Below, one piece after another: positions 10,114 to 21,700 of a stretch of 64,000 nt of DNA (its first letter is position 1; every line of letters begins with the position of its first letter). Below the pieces are notes generated by a model. That model was not told the origin of the DNA and did not search any database. It saw only the letters and a program-made list of their open reading frames with translations. The translations under genes were made by a program, and so were the position numbers. Source of the DNA: Amoebidium appalachense. Lineage: Eukaryota; Ichthyosporea. Location of the stretch: contig CAVNZM010000001.1 of NCBI GenBank assembly GCA_963693365.1, forward strand, positions 930,001-994,000. Direction: 5' to 3'.

Positions 10114-11735
10114 ACCTGGCCGTCACCTACAACGGAGTAACATCAGTACTGAGCCTCAACACCCTCTATGTACCCGACTCCCCAGCCTTCCTGATATCAC
10201 CCTCAATGGCCTCCAAGTCGGGTCTCCTTGCCCACCTAGATGATGAGGATGAATTCCCATCCTACCTCTACACTCGTGGTGGCAACATCGTGTGTTCCCT
10301 CACAGGCACAGATGGACTGTACTTCATCACCGACTATGAGATACGTCCCTCCATCCCTCGGACCGTCACTGCTCTGGTAGCCAACGTCAAGGTCAGCAAT
10401 GATCCTCAGCTCTGGCACCACCGTCTCGGCCATCGTGCCCTGTCCACCCTCACCAAGATGGTGAGAGGTGACCTCGTGACAGGCCTCCCCTCATCCCTCT
10501 CAGTGGCTGACACCACTGACTGCTTCGGTTGTGTCTCCGGCAAGACCACCAAGGCACCATTCTCCGGCACCAGAACCCAGTGCCCCTTCCCCGGTGCCAA
10601 GTGGCACATGGACTTCTTCGAGCCTCCCTGTGCCTCCTATGGTGGCTACAAGGTGGCCCTCGTGTGTACCTGTGATGCCTCCGGCTACACCATCGTGTAC
10701 CTCCTCCGTGATCGATCCGAAACTCTCGAATACGTCAAGGCCCTGGTTGAGACTACTGACAAGCAACCCGACAAGGTGGTGACCCACTTCCGTTCAGACT
10801 CTGGATCCGAGTTCACCTCCCATGCTATGGAGCAGTACTGCCAGTCCAAGGGCATCATTCAGGATTTTGCCCCGGTTGACTGCCCCCAACTCAACGGCTT
10901 CGTTGAACGTAAGATGAGGGATCTGCAGGAGATCGTTCGGTGCTTCCTTCATCAGGACAAGGCCGACTCCCTTTCCCCCAAGCTGTGGGGAGCTGCTCTC
11001 AAGCATGCTGCCTACATCATCAACGTGACCCCGGCCAGAGCTGCCAATGGCCGTACACCGTTTGAAATTTTCTACGATGTCAAGCCTGACATCTCCCACC
11101 TGCACGTGTTCGGCTGCCCAGCCTATGTACACGTCCCTGCATCCAAACGAGACAAGTTGGCCTCTACCGTCAAACTCGGCACCTACGTGGGCTGGGATAT
11201 CACCAACAAAGCCCACAAGATCATGAATCTACGTGGCAACACGGTCAACCTCTACCGCGATGTCGTCTTCGACGAATCACAATTCACCACGGCATCCAAT
11301 CAGATTTCTGTGCAGGCCACCAATCAGACGACCTCAATCGATCCATCCCTGCATTCCGGAAATTCCAATTCCGATGACGATGACATTCCGTCGGTGATTA
11401 TCCGTCGTTCCCCCCGTCGTGTACCTGCCCCCGTGGCTCCACCCACCCCCCCCCCCCCACCGGCCAGCAACCCCTGCTGCCGGCCCCTGCCGTCAATGAC
11501 CACGTACCTGGTCATGTCACCCCGGTTCGTCCTGGGTCTCCGGAGTTCCACTCGGCCCCGTCCAGCCCCGTGTTATCCGACTCCCCCCTCAACACGGCAC
11601 CCATCCCTGGCTTCCAGGCCCCCATCCCCGACCACCGAGTGTCTGTCCCAGACACCCCCCCGGCCCCTGAGCCCCTCCGTACCGTCCCCCGTCGTTCCTC
11701 CCATCTCTCCTCCCGGCCTGCCATGGCTATGGTGA
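10114..11735 (+). pseudogene. CopY integrase and Pro-rich linker
   Basis: A 509-aa open frame from 10206 carries the end of protease, the integrase HHCC zinc region (WHHRLGHRAL...CFGCVSGK), the core with all three acidic positions visible (HMDFF, HFRSDSGSEF, FVERKMRDLQ) and the C-terminal region (HVFGCPAYVHVPASKR). It then enters a Pro-rich linker. The C13 run at 11446-11458 changes frame, so the last part of this frame is shadow and the true linker continues in the frame of 11570-12190. The integrase itself looks intact; the gene as a whole is broken. Confidence 0.85.
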
Positions 11736-12732
11736 GCATCTCCCGACCCAGCCTTGATGTGTCTCAGCTGCCCCGGTCAATTCAGAAGCTGTGCTCCGGC
11801 ACCAAGGGTGATGAAGTGGTGACTGCCCTCACTGCCGAGTACAAGGCTTTCATCGACAAGGACATTTTCGACGTAGTTGAGCCCCCCTCCGATGCCAACA
11901 TCATCCGATTCAAGTGGATTGTCACGGAGAAGGTCCTCAACTCTGCTGGTGACACCAAGATCAAGGGTCGTGGTGTGGCCAAGGGTTTCACCCAAGTCTA
12001 CGGTGTTGACTACGTTGAAAACTCTTCCCCCCGTCGTCATGTCCTCCTCCGTCCGTGCCCTGCTTGCCCTCGGTGTGCAACAGGACCACGAGATCCATCA
12101 ACTCGACATCAGCACGGCCTTCCTCAACAGCCCCCTCGACGAGACTTTGTACATGGAGCAACCTCCTGGTTTTATCCTCCCTGGCAATGAACACAAAGTC
12201 TTGAAACTCAAGAAGGCCATCTACGGACTCAAGCAGGCATCCCTGGCATGGTACGAGTTCTTCAACTCCATTCTCATTGCCCACGGCCTCACCCTTCACC
12301 GTTCCGATCCGTGTGTCTACTTCCGTCAGTTCCCCAACGGGCACATCATCCGTTCGGGCAACTACGTTGATGATGCCATCATCACCTGCACACGGCACTC
12401 CACCATCATGCAGGGGCTTGTTCGTCACATCACGAAGTCTGCCGAGTGCAAGGTTGGTCTGCCAGACATCTTCCTCGGCACCCAACTGCTGTACACCCGG
12501 GACTCCCTCAAGCTGCTGCAGTCCCCAACAGCAACAGCAAGGTGCCCATCCTTGAGTGCTACTCGGATTCTGACTTTGCTGGTTGCCCCACCACCCGTCG
12601 TTCCACGTCTGGGTACGTCATCCTCCTCGAAGGCACCCCCGTCACCTACCACTCCAAGCTGCAGACGATCACTGCAACTTCCACCTGTGAGGCCGAGCTC
12701 CTGGCCCTCAATGCTGCTGTGCAAGATGTTGT
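11736..12732 (+). pseudogene. CopY reverse transcriptase and RNase H start
   Basis: Continues pol: DIFDVVEPP...RFKWIVTEK, the RT core (AFLNSPL, YGLKQA) and the catalytic YVDD (GNYVDDAII) near 12361. A frameshift falls at a C run near 12030. At about 12525 roughly 110 codons are missing compared with element D (RT thumb and connection). The RNase H start (ILECYSDSDFAG) then follows in another frame. An LTR interrupts it at 12733. Confidence 0.8.
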
Positions 12733-13091
12733 AAGTATAAGTATTTGGGATGTAAGCAGAGACACAGTGGTGCAGTGTGAAAACACCACAGACACACACA
12801 ACAACAAAACACGGTAATAGCATAACTATAACCAGAGATATTTATGTACACACGAACATGTACACGTCTCTCCCTGAGTGGGTGGATCCGTGTACACACA
12901 TATAAAGGTTCTAATCGATATCACAATACACGATTAAAGCCGATACAACACGATTACAAGTATACAAGCATATCGGAGATCGATGCTACACTTTACATAA
13001 TAGGAGTGTGGCATTTACACTAAGCATATGAACTGAAACATAACACAAACTGAGAAGATCTTACCATATGTAAATACTACGTATTACAACA
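12733..13091 (-). repeat. Internally deleted LTR-A in CopY RNase H
   Basis: 359 bp with both LTR-A ends recognisable, except that the first bases of the TGTTAAATT terminus are lost. About 550 bp of the interior is missing at ACACGG/TAATAGC. The target duplication GTTGT (12728-12732 and 13092-13096) is intact, and removing the insert restores the RNase H coding order. Confidence 0.85.
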
Positions 13092-13096
13092 GTTGT

Positions 13097-13379
13097 CTGG
13101 CACCGTGATCTACTAAAGGAGCTGGGCTACCCCATGACCGAGCCCACCCCCGTGTACTGTCACAATCAGTCCACCATTGCTCTGGTCCACTCCAACACCA
13201 TCAAGCACCAGACCAAGCACATTGCCGTTCGTTACTTCAACACCAAGGACTACATCAACAGTGGGGACGTCACTGTCACCTACATCGACACCAAGAAGAA
13301 CCTGGCCGACATCTTCACCAAGCCTCTGGCTGGTCCGGCCCACGACACACACCGTGCCAACCTCAGTCTCCGTGACTGA
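13097..13379 (+). pseudogene. CopY RNase H C-terminus
   Basis: The end of pol, with PVYCHNQSTIALVHS, IKHQTKHIAVRYF and NLADIFTKPLAG, ending in TGA at 13377-13379. These are the copia RNase H motifs seen in elements A, B and D. The frame is open here but detached from the rest of pol. Confidence 0.85.
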
Positions 13380-13639
13380 CCCGTGCACTGGTGTTCATCA
13401 TCGAGTGGTTTCTGAGTAGGTTGGGGCCCTGGACAGCAGTTGACACACCTACGGTGATCAAGATGCCTCCCAACGAAAGTCTACTACTCCTCATCGTTTC
13501 TCATCATCAGTGGGGACTCTGTCTTACATCGTCATGTGTGTGCATCTTCAGTGGGGATTATTCTCCACCATCCGTCGTTTATTTATATTCATATCCCACC
13601 ATATATATTGGTTTTCTTCTTTATTCGACTTTATATATA

Positions 13640-13830
13640 TGTCGAACTGGGATTGCGTCCCAGTATAAATAATTATCTATAGCCATGGCGTGCTGGTTGA
13701 CTGCGAGTCTAAACCTAGTCCACGGGATGCACCTTCCCCGTGTCTTAACTGGTTGACAACCAGTCTATAAATCAGTCCACAAGATGTTCATGCCTTGTGT
13801 TTACCTGGGTGGTCCCCAGTATAAAACATT
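13640..13830 (+). repeat. Degenerate hairpin tandem repeat in CopY 3'UTR
   Basis: Successive short stem-loops, each followed by TATAAA or TAAAC: ACTGGG/CCCAGT at 13646-13664, GACT/AGTC at 13699-13709, ACTGGTT/AACCAGT at 13748-13764 and CTGGG/CCCAG at 13805-13819. Between them lie AGTCCAC-GGGATG and AGTCCAC-AAGATG blocks that can form further CACGGG/CCCGTG and CACAAG/CTTGTG stems. The unit is roughly 57 bp. Function unknown; an RNA element of the retrotransposon is likely. Confidence 0.6.
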
Positions 13831-14088
13831 AGCCACCAACACGTCACACATACACTAGTGTTTCCTCTATATATATATATCGACGATAACCACCATGATT
13901 TATTGTTCCGAGTCTTCCGAGGCAACCGTCGTTGTGTGCCTCTTCAGTTTTGATTCTCTCCTTCCCACCTCAAGGATCTTCGGTTTGCATCCTCGAGTGG
14001 GGAAACTTGAGTGTGACGACCCCTCCAGTGTTTCGACCTCATCTACCGTCACATCAACAGACACGAGAACACAAACTTCAACCCCTTG

Positions 14089-14096
14089 AGTGGGGA
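14089..14096 (+). promoter_or_regulatory. Polypurine tract of CopY
   Basis: AGTGGGGA immediately before the LTR start TGTTGTCACC. The same AGTGGGGA precedes the LTRs of elements A, B and D on the minus strand, so it is the probable plus-strand primer. Confidence 0.7.
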
Positions 14097-14137
14097 TGTT
14101 GTCACCATGTATGACAGCAAGAGCCTTGAAGTATGTA
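14097..14137 (+). repeat. CopY 3' LTR, segment 1
   Basis: The first 41 bp of the CopY 3' LTR (TGTTGTCACC...), cut by LINE copy 1. The LTR resumes at 17623. Its last 9 bases, AAGTATGTA, are the LINE target duplication. Confidence 0.8.
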
Positions 14138-17100
14138 AAGGGCCTCCCCCCCGGGACACTCGACGATAAAATCAGCTACATACAACAACAGACAAACAAC
14201 CACACGTTTACAGTGATTTGCGAAACACAGTTTAAAAACCACCACAAATTCAACTCTACATTGGTCGACACATCCACACACCCCGGTTACGCGAAAAACC
14301 GAGGCATTATTGTACTTGCCGCACCACACGTGAGAGTGAAGTGCAAACCGGTAGCAAAAACGGAATTCTCGGTTTCTATAGAGTTTCTTTCTAATGTTTT
14401 TACTTTTGTATATTACCCACCATCTATGTCGGTTGTCGAATTGACTCACGAGTTGTCACAGTTACCAATGTCCACTGTTATTTTAGGTGATTTTAACACG
14501 CGACTCCACCACACAGACACACTGCAAGTGAGTGTCGGGTACCCATCTAAGCCCCCGGAGCGTGCTATCCCTTTAGCAAGGTATGTCCAAAGTCACACTT
14601 TGCGGTTCCCTCAAATATCCCATGCCCACAACACCGACTGGGGAGTGGCCTTTTGGCCATCAACCATGTCAAAACTCTCTCTCCCTCCTAACCTCTCTAG
14701 GTCATCTGACCACTCTCCTATCCTTTTCCTACCTAAGATCTCCCTTGATCTGCTCCCCCCTCCCCCTCCCACCTTTCGCCTCCGTCTATCCCAGCTTAAG
14801 TCACAGTGGGGTAGAGTTGATGTATGTGTATGCTATGCTACGAAACACCCTATATATATGCGCCTATTAGAATCTGCACAAGCCAGGCCAGATTCACATC
14901 TCGTACTAGATACATGCACTAACTTTATTGTTGATGATTTGATAGATCTCGGTGATTATGCTGGCGGTGGTAGGAAGGAATATCCCGATGCTCTCTTGTT
15001 ACCAAACACCACTCCCGCTAGACTAGGTGAACCCCTGTCTCAAAAGGAAAGCTTGCGCCGGCTTGCTAGTATGAATCGATTTGGCCCCCCTGCTCGTATT
15101 ATTGGTGATACCACTGGAGACCCCCTCATAGACTCTGATAAGTATTTCTCGGAACTGTTTAAAGATAGGACCCCCGCTCAGAAACCTATTGTGTGGCCTG
15201 TAGACCCATCTATCCCCATAGAATCGATCCTCCCCTTTTTCAGTCCCGATGCCATATGGTCTGTGATATCTAGTTATAGCTCTAGTAAGTCTTGTGGACC
15301 TGATGGACTCCCTGCTGGGTTTCTTAAAATCCTTGTTCCCTCCTACCCACAAAAGGAAAGTGATCGTGCTATTAAACCTGATCTTACTATCATGTTAAGC
15401 TCTCTCTTTTCTTGGTGTGTTAAATGTGGACATGTCCCGTCATCTTGGTTAGATACCTTAGTGATCCCCATAGTTAAGAAGGACTCTGAGGGCCCCATAT
15501 CATCCTTTCGCCCCATTACACTAACCCAGGTTGTTCGTAGATTCTTTGAAGCTTGCTTACTTAGGTTATTTGCACATCACCCTAGGTTTCAATCTATTCT
15601 TCACATACACCCATGCCAATCCGCTTTTCGTAAAAACAATTCATGTTATGTTCAAATAATGGCACTGCACGATTCTATGCAAGTTGGTGCACAATATGTT
15701 GGCTTTATTGATTGGAAAACTGCTTACGATTCTGTCTCCCCTGGTCTCCTATGGGAAAAGCTTGCTGCACGGGGTGTACCACACTGCATTGGTGTTCTGT
15801 TAGAAGCACTCTTGTCTCAAACCTATGGTAGAGCTGTGGTTAATGGGCATCTTTCATATGGTTTTGCTCGTACTAGAGGTCTCTTGCAGGGTTCATTGCT
15901 TAGCCCCTTTTTGTTTAACCTATTTATAGATGATTTGGCTGTCAAGATTTACGCCGAAAACGATGACCCTATTAATAACTTTCCGCCTGCACTTCTCTAT
16001 GCTGATGATCTGTCCCTCCTTGCCCGTACCCCTAGACGCCTGCAAAGATTGTTCGATGTAGTGTCAGAGTGGTGCAAGGCAAACCTTATGATCCTTAACA
16101 TAGACAAATGTGGTGTTCTTGTACCTGATATAGCTAACAATTTACACACATTTACATTATCATCTAAACCTGTACCTATAGTTCCAGAATACAAATATCT
16201 TGGTGTTCCGGTTGATTCTGTTGGTGTTATGTTTCCCCATATGGTCGAAAAGAGGGTAGAGTTGGCTCGTAAGCGGTTAGCTTTCTTCTCGGCTAATATT
16301 TTTAAAGACACACCCCTCCATCCTTCTATTAGACTTACATTTATTCGCACTTTTGTCTTCCCGGCATGTGAATATGGTTTACCCCTTCTCGCCGCTTGGA
16401 TCAAGAAAGAGAGAACTAGAGCGCTTAAACCCTTGGCAAATTTCCTTGAAGCAGAAGTTGCCTCCTTTCTATCTAACAACTGTTGTAAACCTGGGCCTGT
16501 AACGCTCTCGATATATGGTCTGGTCCCAATAGCTGCTAGAGTATCCTATCTCGCGCTGAAATTCAATAAGCACATAAGCCGCTTAAAGAAGTATTTGCCC
16601 TCCCACCCTCTCTTCTCTATCCGACCTGTCCCCTCCTCACCTCTCCCCTCTTTCCTCCCCTCTCTCTCCCCTTCTCCCCTGGGCACAAATACAAATAAAC
16701 CCCGCAATAGTGTGTGTGTGACTTTGGACTGCCACTTACTTATTAAACATGTACACAATCACAAGATAATCACGCAATATAACAAATGGAAAAAGATACC
16801 ACACGACACTAGACCCGATGAAAGCATACACCTTGAAAAACTAAGCCTTATGTCTCGTTTTATATATACTGACCGCCTCAACCATATTGCCAAATATGGC
16901 ACTCGCAAGTGTATAACACCTAAATACATATTACCTTCCTGTAGAACTGGTCTTTCTCTAGCTGATGGTATTATTGATCAATTACCACGCTTTTACTGTA
17001 CACGTGCTATACAGTGGAGATCTAATAAGTATAAGGTGGCATCATTTGCATGCCCAAACAACACACACACACACCAGTTTAACCGGTCATGTATCGCCAA

Positions 17101-17281
17101 ATGTAGTTTGATAGACCACATAATACCGCAACACACACACGTCACATTCACAACAGACACCCAGAAAGATAGCCTACCTGTAAATTACAACATCCTTGAT
17201 TTTATACTAAACACGCGTAACTACGACCTGTTTATTAGATGTATTGATTGGCTTGAGAAACACATCACTACAAAATTATAG
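14138..17281 (+). CDS. LINE ORF2 protein: endonuclease-reverse transcriptase (5'-truncated)
   Basis: An open frame of about 1048 codons. The N-terminal third is an exonuclease-endonuclease-phosphatase type endonuclease (ICETQF, LGDFNTRL, SDHSPIL motifs) that would nick the target. The centre is a LINE reverse transcriptase: SCGPDGLPAGFLK, FRPITLTQ, QSAFRKN, FIDWKTAYDSV, RGLLQGSLLSP and the catalytic YADD near 16002. The C-terminal third is Lys/His-rich with scattered Cys and no clear family motif. Missing from the N-terminus are about 16 residues present in copy 2, so this copy lacks its start. Apart from that the frame is uninterrupted. Confidence 0.92.
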   Translation, partial: KGLPPGTLDDKISYIQQQTNNHTFTVICETQFKNHHKFNSTLVDTSTHPGYAKNRGIIVLAAPHVRVKCKPVAKTEFSVSIEFLSNVFTFVYYPPSMSVVELTHELSQLPMSTVILGDFNTRLHHTDTLQVSVGYPSKPPERAIPLARYVQSHTLRFPQISHAHNTDWGVAFWPSTMSKLSLPPNLSRSSDHSPILFLPKISLDLLPPPPPTFRLRLSQLKSQWGRVDVCVCYATKHPIYMRLLESAQARPDSHLVLDTCTNFIVDDLIDLGDYAGGGRKEYPDALLLPNTTPARLGEPLSQKESLRRLASMNRFGPPARIIGDTTGDPLIDSDKYFSELFKDRTPAQKPIVWPVDPSIPIESILPFFSPDAIWSVISSYSSSKSCGPDGLPAGFLKILVPSYPQKESDRAIKPDLTIMLSSLFSWCVKCGHVPSSWLDTLVIPIVKKDSEGPISSFRPITLTQVVRRFFEACLLRLFAHHPRFQSILHIHPCQSAFRKNNSCYVQIMALHDSMQVGAQYVGFIDWKTAYDSVSPGLLWEKLAARGVPHCIGVLLEALLSQTYGRAVVNGHLSYGFARTRGLLQGSLLSPFLFNLFIDDLAVKIYAENDDPINNFPPALLYADDLSLLARTPRRLQRLFDVVSEWCKANLMILNIDKCGVLVPDIANNLHTFTLSSKPVPIVPEYKYLGVPVDSVGVMFPHMVEKRVELARKRLAFFSANIFKDTPLHPSIRLTFIRTFVFPACEYGLPLLAAWIKKERTRALKPLANFLEAEVASFLSNNCCKPGPVTLSIYGLVPIAARVSYLALKFNKHISRLKKYLPSHPLFSIRPVPSSPLPSFLPSLSPSPLGTNTNKPRNSVCVTLDCHLLIKHVHNHKIITQYNKWKKIPHDTRPDESIHLEKLSLMSRFIYTDRLNHIAKYGTRKCITPKYILPSCRTGLSLADGIIDQLPRFYCTRAIQWRSNKYKVASFACPNNTHTHQFNRSCIAKCSLIDHIIPQHTHVTFTTDTQKDSLPVNYNILDFILNTRNYDLFIRCIDWLEKHITTKL

Positions 17282-17285
17282 CGCA

Positions 17286-17352
<67 letters not shown>

Positions 17353-17384
17353 CCAGCTGATACCTAGTGTCCCGAGGGGAGCCC

Positions 17385-17419
<35 letters not shown>

Positions 17420-17613
17420 GGGGAACCCCAACTAATTGATTTCTCCTTGTAGTCTTTATGGTGTCTCGTAGAGAAAGTAAACCCTGATATATAGTCACCA
17501 CCCGACATCTATGTACGTGATCATGATATACCGCTGAGGGGATATTCCGAGCAAAACCCCCCCCCCATACCTGAGACTGGTTCTCTTTGCCTCGAGTAAA
17601 CAGCGTAAACCCC
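17282..17613 (+). other. LINE 3'UTR with AC repeat and internal poly(A)
   Basis: An AC dinucleotide tract at about 17290-17351, a 36-bp unique block, A30 at 17389-17418, then 195 bp ending CGTAAACCCC at the target duplication. Copy 2 has the same order with different tract lengths (T52 on the plus strand at 18612-18663). Few base changes are visible between the copies. Confidence 0.8.
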
Positions 17614-17680
17614 AAGTATGTATGTGTCTTAGCTTGTTTGTATTCGTGTCTGCTTTCCTTCTTTGTGCTCTTTCTCTTTT

Positions 17681-17748
<68 letters not shown>

Positions 17749-18379
17749 CCCCCCCCCCCCCCCCCCCGGTATCTTTCTCTCCCTTGTTTCTGTGAGCACA
17801 GATATCTGTAGATCTGTGCACACCTGGCTCTCTTGCCTGATAAGAACTTAGTGTGTTTTATTTCTGTTTGCTCTCCTCTGTTTATCTGAGAGGTAGCGTG
17901 ATTGGCTAGCTACACTCGTTGTCTTTCCTTTATTTCAAAATGGCTTAGTTTTGTTCTCAAAAGGATGGCTCGCCAATAGTCGCGAGCGAGTACATCTGTA
18001 GATCGTGTTGTGCATTCCTGTCTATTAATATATGTGTGTTGTGATTGGACAATAGATATATATGGAATTCGGTTTATTGCAAAGTGTCTTCACTTTGAGA
18101 GTGTCGACTATTAGGAAATATATGTATTTAAATAAGTTTCTTTATAGAGACGAACATAAATATATATGTGAGTTAATAGTGACTAGATGTATAATTACTT
18201 AATTTATTTAAGTAAGAGTTTCTAAACTTTAATCGGAAGTTGGAATGCGTATGCTCTGTCGGAATGTGTTTTTCTATCTTCTGATAGAACCGATTGGTTC
18301 TCCCTCTTTAGTTGTGATAAGGTGATAAGTCGCAAGTACAAAAGGAACCGAGAGCACAATAAAGAATCAGTTGTTGTTT
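17614..18379 (+). repeat. CopY 3' LTR, segment 2
   Basis: The middle of the CopY 3' LTR between LINE 1 and the YR element. It contains a CT microsatellite at about 17684-17746 followed by a C run of about 20. The end (18222-18379) matches the 5' LTR from 6652. The LTR continues at 29774 after the YR element. Confidence 0.8.
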
Positions 18380-18414
18380 CTTCATTTCGTGTTTTAGCAG
18401 TTAGCGGTTGGCTG
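18380..18414 (+). repeat. YR element A1 repeat, first 35 bp
   Basis: The start of the 5' A repeat (CTTCATTTCGTG...), interrupted by LINE copy 2 and continued at 22614-22841. The 35 + 228 bp equal the 263 bp of A2. The last seven bases, TTGGCTG, are the LINE target duplication. Confidence 0.85.
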
Positions 18415-18608
18415 GGGGGGTTTACGCTGTTTACTCGAGGCAAAGAGAACCAGTCTCAGGTATGGGGGGGGGGGGTTTGCTCGGAATATCCCCTCAGCGG
18501 TATATCATGATCACGTACATAGATGTCGGGTGGTGACTATATATCAGGGTTTACTTTCTCTGCGAGACACCATAAAGACTACAAGGAGAAATCAATTAGT
18601 TGGGGTTC

Positions 18609-18667
<59 letters not shown>

Positions 18668-18699
18668 GGGCTCCCCTCGGGACACTCGGTATCAGCTGG

Positions 18700-18754
<55 letters not shown>

Positions 18755-18774
18755 TGTGTGTGTGTGCGCGTGCG

Positions 18775-21700
18775 CTATAATTTTGTAGTGATGTGTTTCT
18801 CAAGCCAATCAATACATCTAATAAACAGGTCGTAGTTACGCGTGTTTAGTATAAAATCAAGGATGTTGTAATTTACAGGTAGGCTATCTTTCTGGGTGTC
18901 TGTTGTGAATGTGACGTGTGTGTGTTGCGGTATTATGTGGTCTATCAAACTACATTTGGCGATACATGACCGGTTAAACTGGTGTGTGTGTGTGTTGTTT
19001 GGGCATGCAAATGATGCCACCTTATACTTATTAGATCTCCACTGTATAGCACGTGTACAGTAAAAGCGTGGTAATTGATCAATAATACCATCAGCTAGAG
19101 AAAGACCAGTTCTACAGGAAGGTAATATGTATTTAGGTGTTATACACTTGCGAGTGCCATATTTGGCAATATGGTTGAGGCGGTCAGTATATATAAAACG
19201 AGACATAAGGCTTAGTTTTTCAAGGTGTATGCTTTCATCGGGTCTAGTGTCGTGTGGTATCTTTTTCCATTTGTTATATTGCGTGATTATCTTGTGATTG
19301 TGTACATGTTTAATAAGTAAGTGGCAGTCCAAAGTCACACACACACTATTGCGGGGTTTATTTGTATTTGTGCCCAGGGGAGAAGGGGAGAGAGAGGGGA
19401 GGAAAGAGGGGAGAGGTGAGGAGGGGACAGGTCGGATAGAGAAGAGAGGGTGGGAGGGCAAATACTTCTTTAAGCGGCTTATGTGCTTATTGAATTTCAG
19501 CGCGAGATAGGATACTCTAGCAGCTATTGGGACCAGACCATATATCGAGAGCGTTACAGGCCCAGGTTTACAACAGTTGTTAGATAGAAAGGAGGCAACT
19601 TCTGCTTCAAGGAAATTTGCCAAGGGTTTAAGCGCTCTAGTTCTCTCTTTCTTGATCCAAGCGGCGAGAAGGGGTAAACCATATTCACATGCCGGGAAGA
19701 CAAAAGTGCGAATAAATGTAAGTCTAATAGAAGGATGGAGGGGTGTGTCTTTAAAAATATTAGCCGAGAAGAAAGCTAACCGCTTACGAGCCAACTCTAC
19801 CCTCTTTTCGACCATATGGGGAAACATAACACCAACAGAATCAACCGGAACACCAAGATATTTGTATTCTGGAACTATAGGTACAGGTTTAGATGATAAT
19901 GTAAATGTGTGTAAATTGTTAGCTATATCAGGTACAAGAACACCACATTTGTCTATGTTAAGGATCATAAGGTTTGCCTTGCACCACTCTGACACTACAT
20001 CGAACAATCTTTGCAGGCGTCTAGGGGTACGGGCAAGGAGGGACAGATCATCAGCATAGAGAAGTGCAGGCGGAAAGTTATTAATAGGGTCATCGTTTTC
20101 GGCGTAAATCTTGACAGCCAAATCATCTATAAATAGGTTAAACAAAAAGGGGCTAAGCAATGAACCCTGCAAGAGACCTCTAGTACGAGCAAAACCATAT
20201 GAAAGATGCCCATTAACCACAGCTCTACCATAGGTTTGAGACAAGAGTGCTTCTAACAGAACACCAATGCAGTGTGGTACACCCCGTGCAGCAAGCTTTT
20301 CCCATAGGAGACCAGGGGAGACAGAATCGTAAGCAGTTTTCCAATCAATAAAGCCAACATATTGTGCACCAACTTGCATAGAATCGTGCAGTGCCATTAT
20401 TTGAACATAACATGAATTGTTTTTACGAAAAGCGGATTGGCATGGGTGTATGTGAAGAATAGATTGAAACCTAGGGTGATGTGCAAATAACCTAAGTAAG
20501 CAAGCTTCAAAGAATCTACGAACAACCTGGGTTAGTGTAATGGGGCGAAAGGATGATATGGGGCCCTCAGAGTCCTTCTTAACTATGGGGATCACTAAGG
20601 TATCTAACCAAGATGACGGGACATGTCCACATTTAACACACCAAGAAAAGAGAGAGCTTAACATGATAGTAAGATCAGGTTTAATAGCACGATCACTTTC
20701 CTTTTGTGGGTAGGAGGGAACAAGGATTTTAAGAAACCCAGCAGGGAGTCCATCAGGTCCACAAGACTTACTAGAGCTATAACTAGATATCACAGACCAT
20801 ATGGCATCGGGACTGAAAAAGGGGAGGATCGATTCTATGGGGATAGATGGGTCTACAGGCCACACAATAGGTTTCTGAGCGGGGGTCCTATCTTTAAACA
20901 GTTCCGAGAAATACTTATCAGAGTCTATGAGGGGGTCTCCAGTGGTATCACCAATAATACGAGCAGGGGGGCCAAATCGATTCATACTAGCAAGCCGGCG
21001 CAAGCTTTCCTTTTGAGACAGGGGTTCACCTAGTCTAGCGGGAGTGGTGTTTGGTAACAAGAGAGCATCGGGATATTCCTTCCTACCACCGCCAGCATAA
21101 TCACCGAGATCTATCAAATCATCAACAATAAAGTTAGTGCATGTATCTAGTACGAGATGTGAATCTGGCCTGGCTTGTGCAGATTCTAATAGGCGCATAT
21201 ATATAGGGTGTTTCGTAGCATAGCATACACATACATCAACTCTACCCCACTGTGACTTAAGCTGGGATAGACGGAGGCGAAAGGTGGGAGGGGGAGGGGG
21301 GAGCAGATCAAGGGAGATCTTAGGTAGGAAAAGGATAGGAGAGTGGTCAGATGACCTAGAGAGGTTAGGAGGGAGAGAGAGTTTTGACATGGTTGATGGC
21401 CAAAAGGCCACTCCCCAGTCGGTGTTGTGGGCATGGGATATTTGAGGGAACCGCAAAGTGTGACTTTGGACATACCTTGCTAAAGGGATAGCACGCTCCG
21501 GGGGCTTAGATGGGTACCCGACACTCACTTGCAGTGTGTCTGTGTGGTGGAGTCGCGTGTTAAAATCACCTAAAATAACAGTGGACATTGGTAACTGTGA
21601 CAACTCGTGAGTCAATTCGACAACCGACATAGATGGTGGGTAATATACAAAAGTAAAAACATTAGAAAGAAACTCTATAGAAACCGAGAATTCCGTTTTT

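Larger units (their letters stand above)
13380..14096 (+). other. CopY 3' untranslated region
   Basis: 717 bp between the pol stop and the 3' LTR, with no convincing coding sequence. It holds four AGTGGGGA purine motifs (13509, 13550, 13996, 14089), the last directly abutting the LTR, and a degenerate hairpin repeat at about 13640-13830. Confidence 0.75.
14138..17613 (+). mobile_element. LINE copy 1 (5'-truncated)
   Basis: A non-LTR retrotransposon of 3476 bp flanked by the 9-bp duplication AAGTATGTA (14129-14137 and 17614-17622), within the CopY 3' LTR. The 5' end begins inside the endonuclease domain, as expected for incomplete reverse transcription. The 3'UTR has an AC microsatellite, then A30, then about 195 bp of unique sequence ending CGTAAACCCC. 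The shared part appears almost identical to copy 2. Confidence 0.93.

Noticed and set aside
17600-17613. LINE end as a telomeric repeat
   Set aside because: CGTAAACCCC resembles a CCCTAAA-type telomere only loosely and occurs once, without tandem units.
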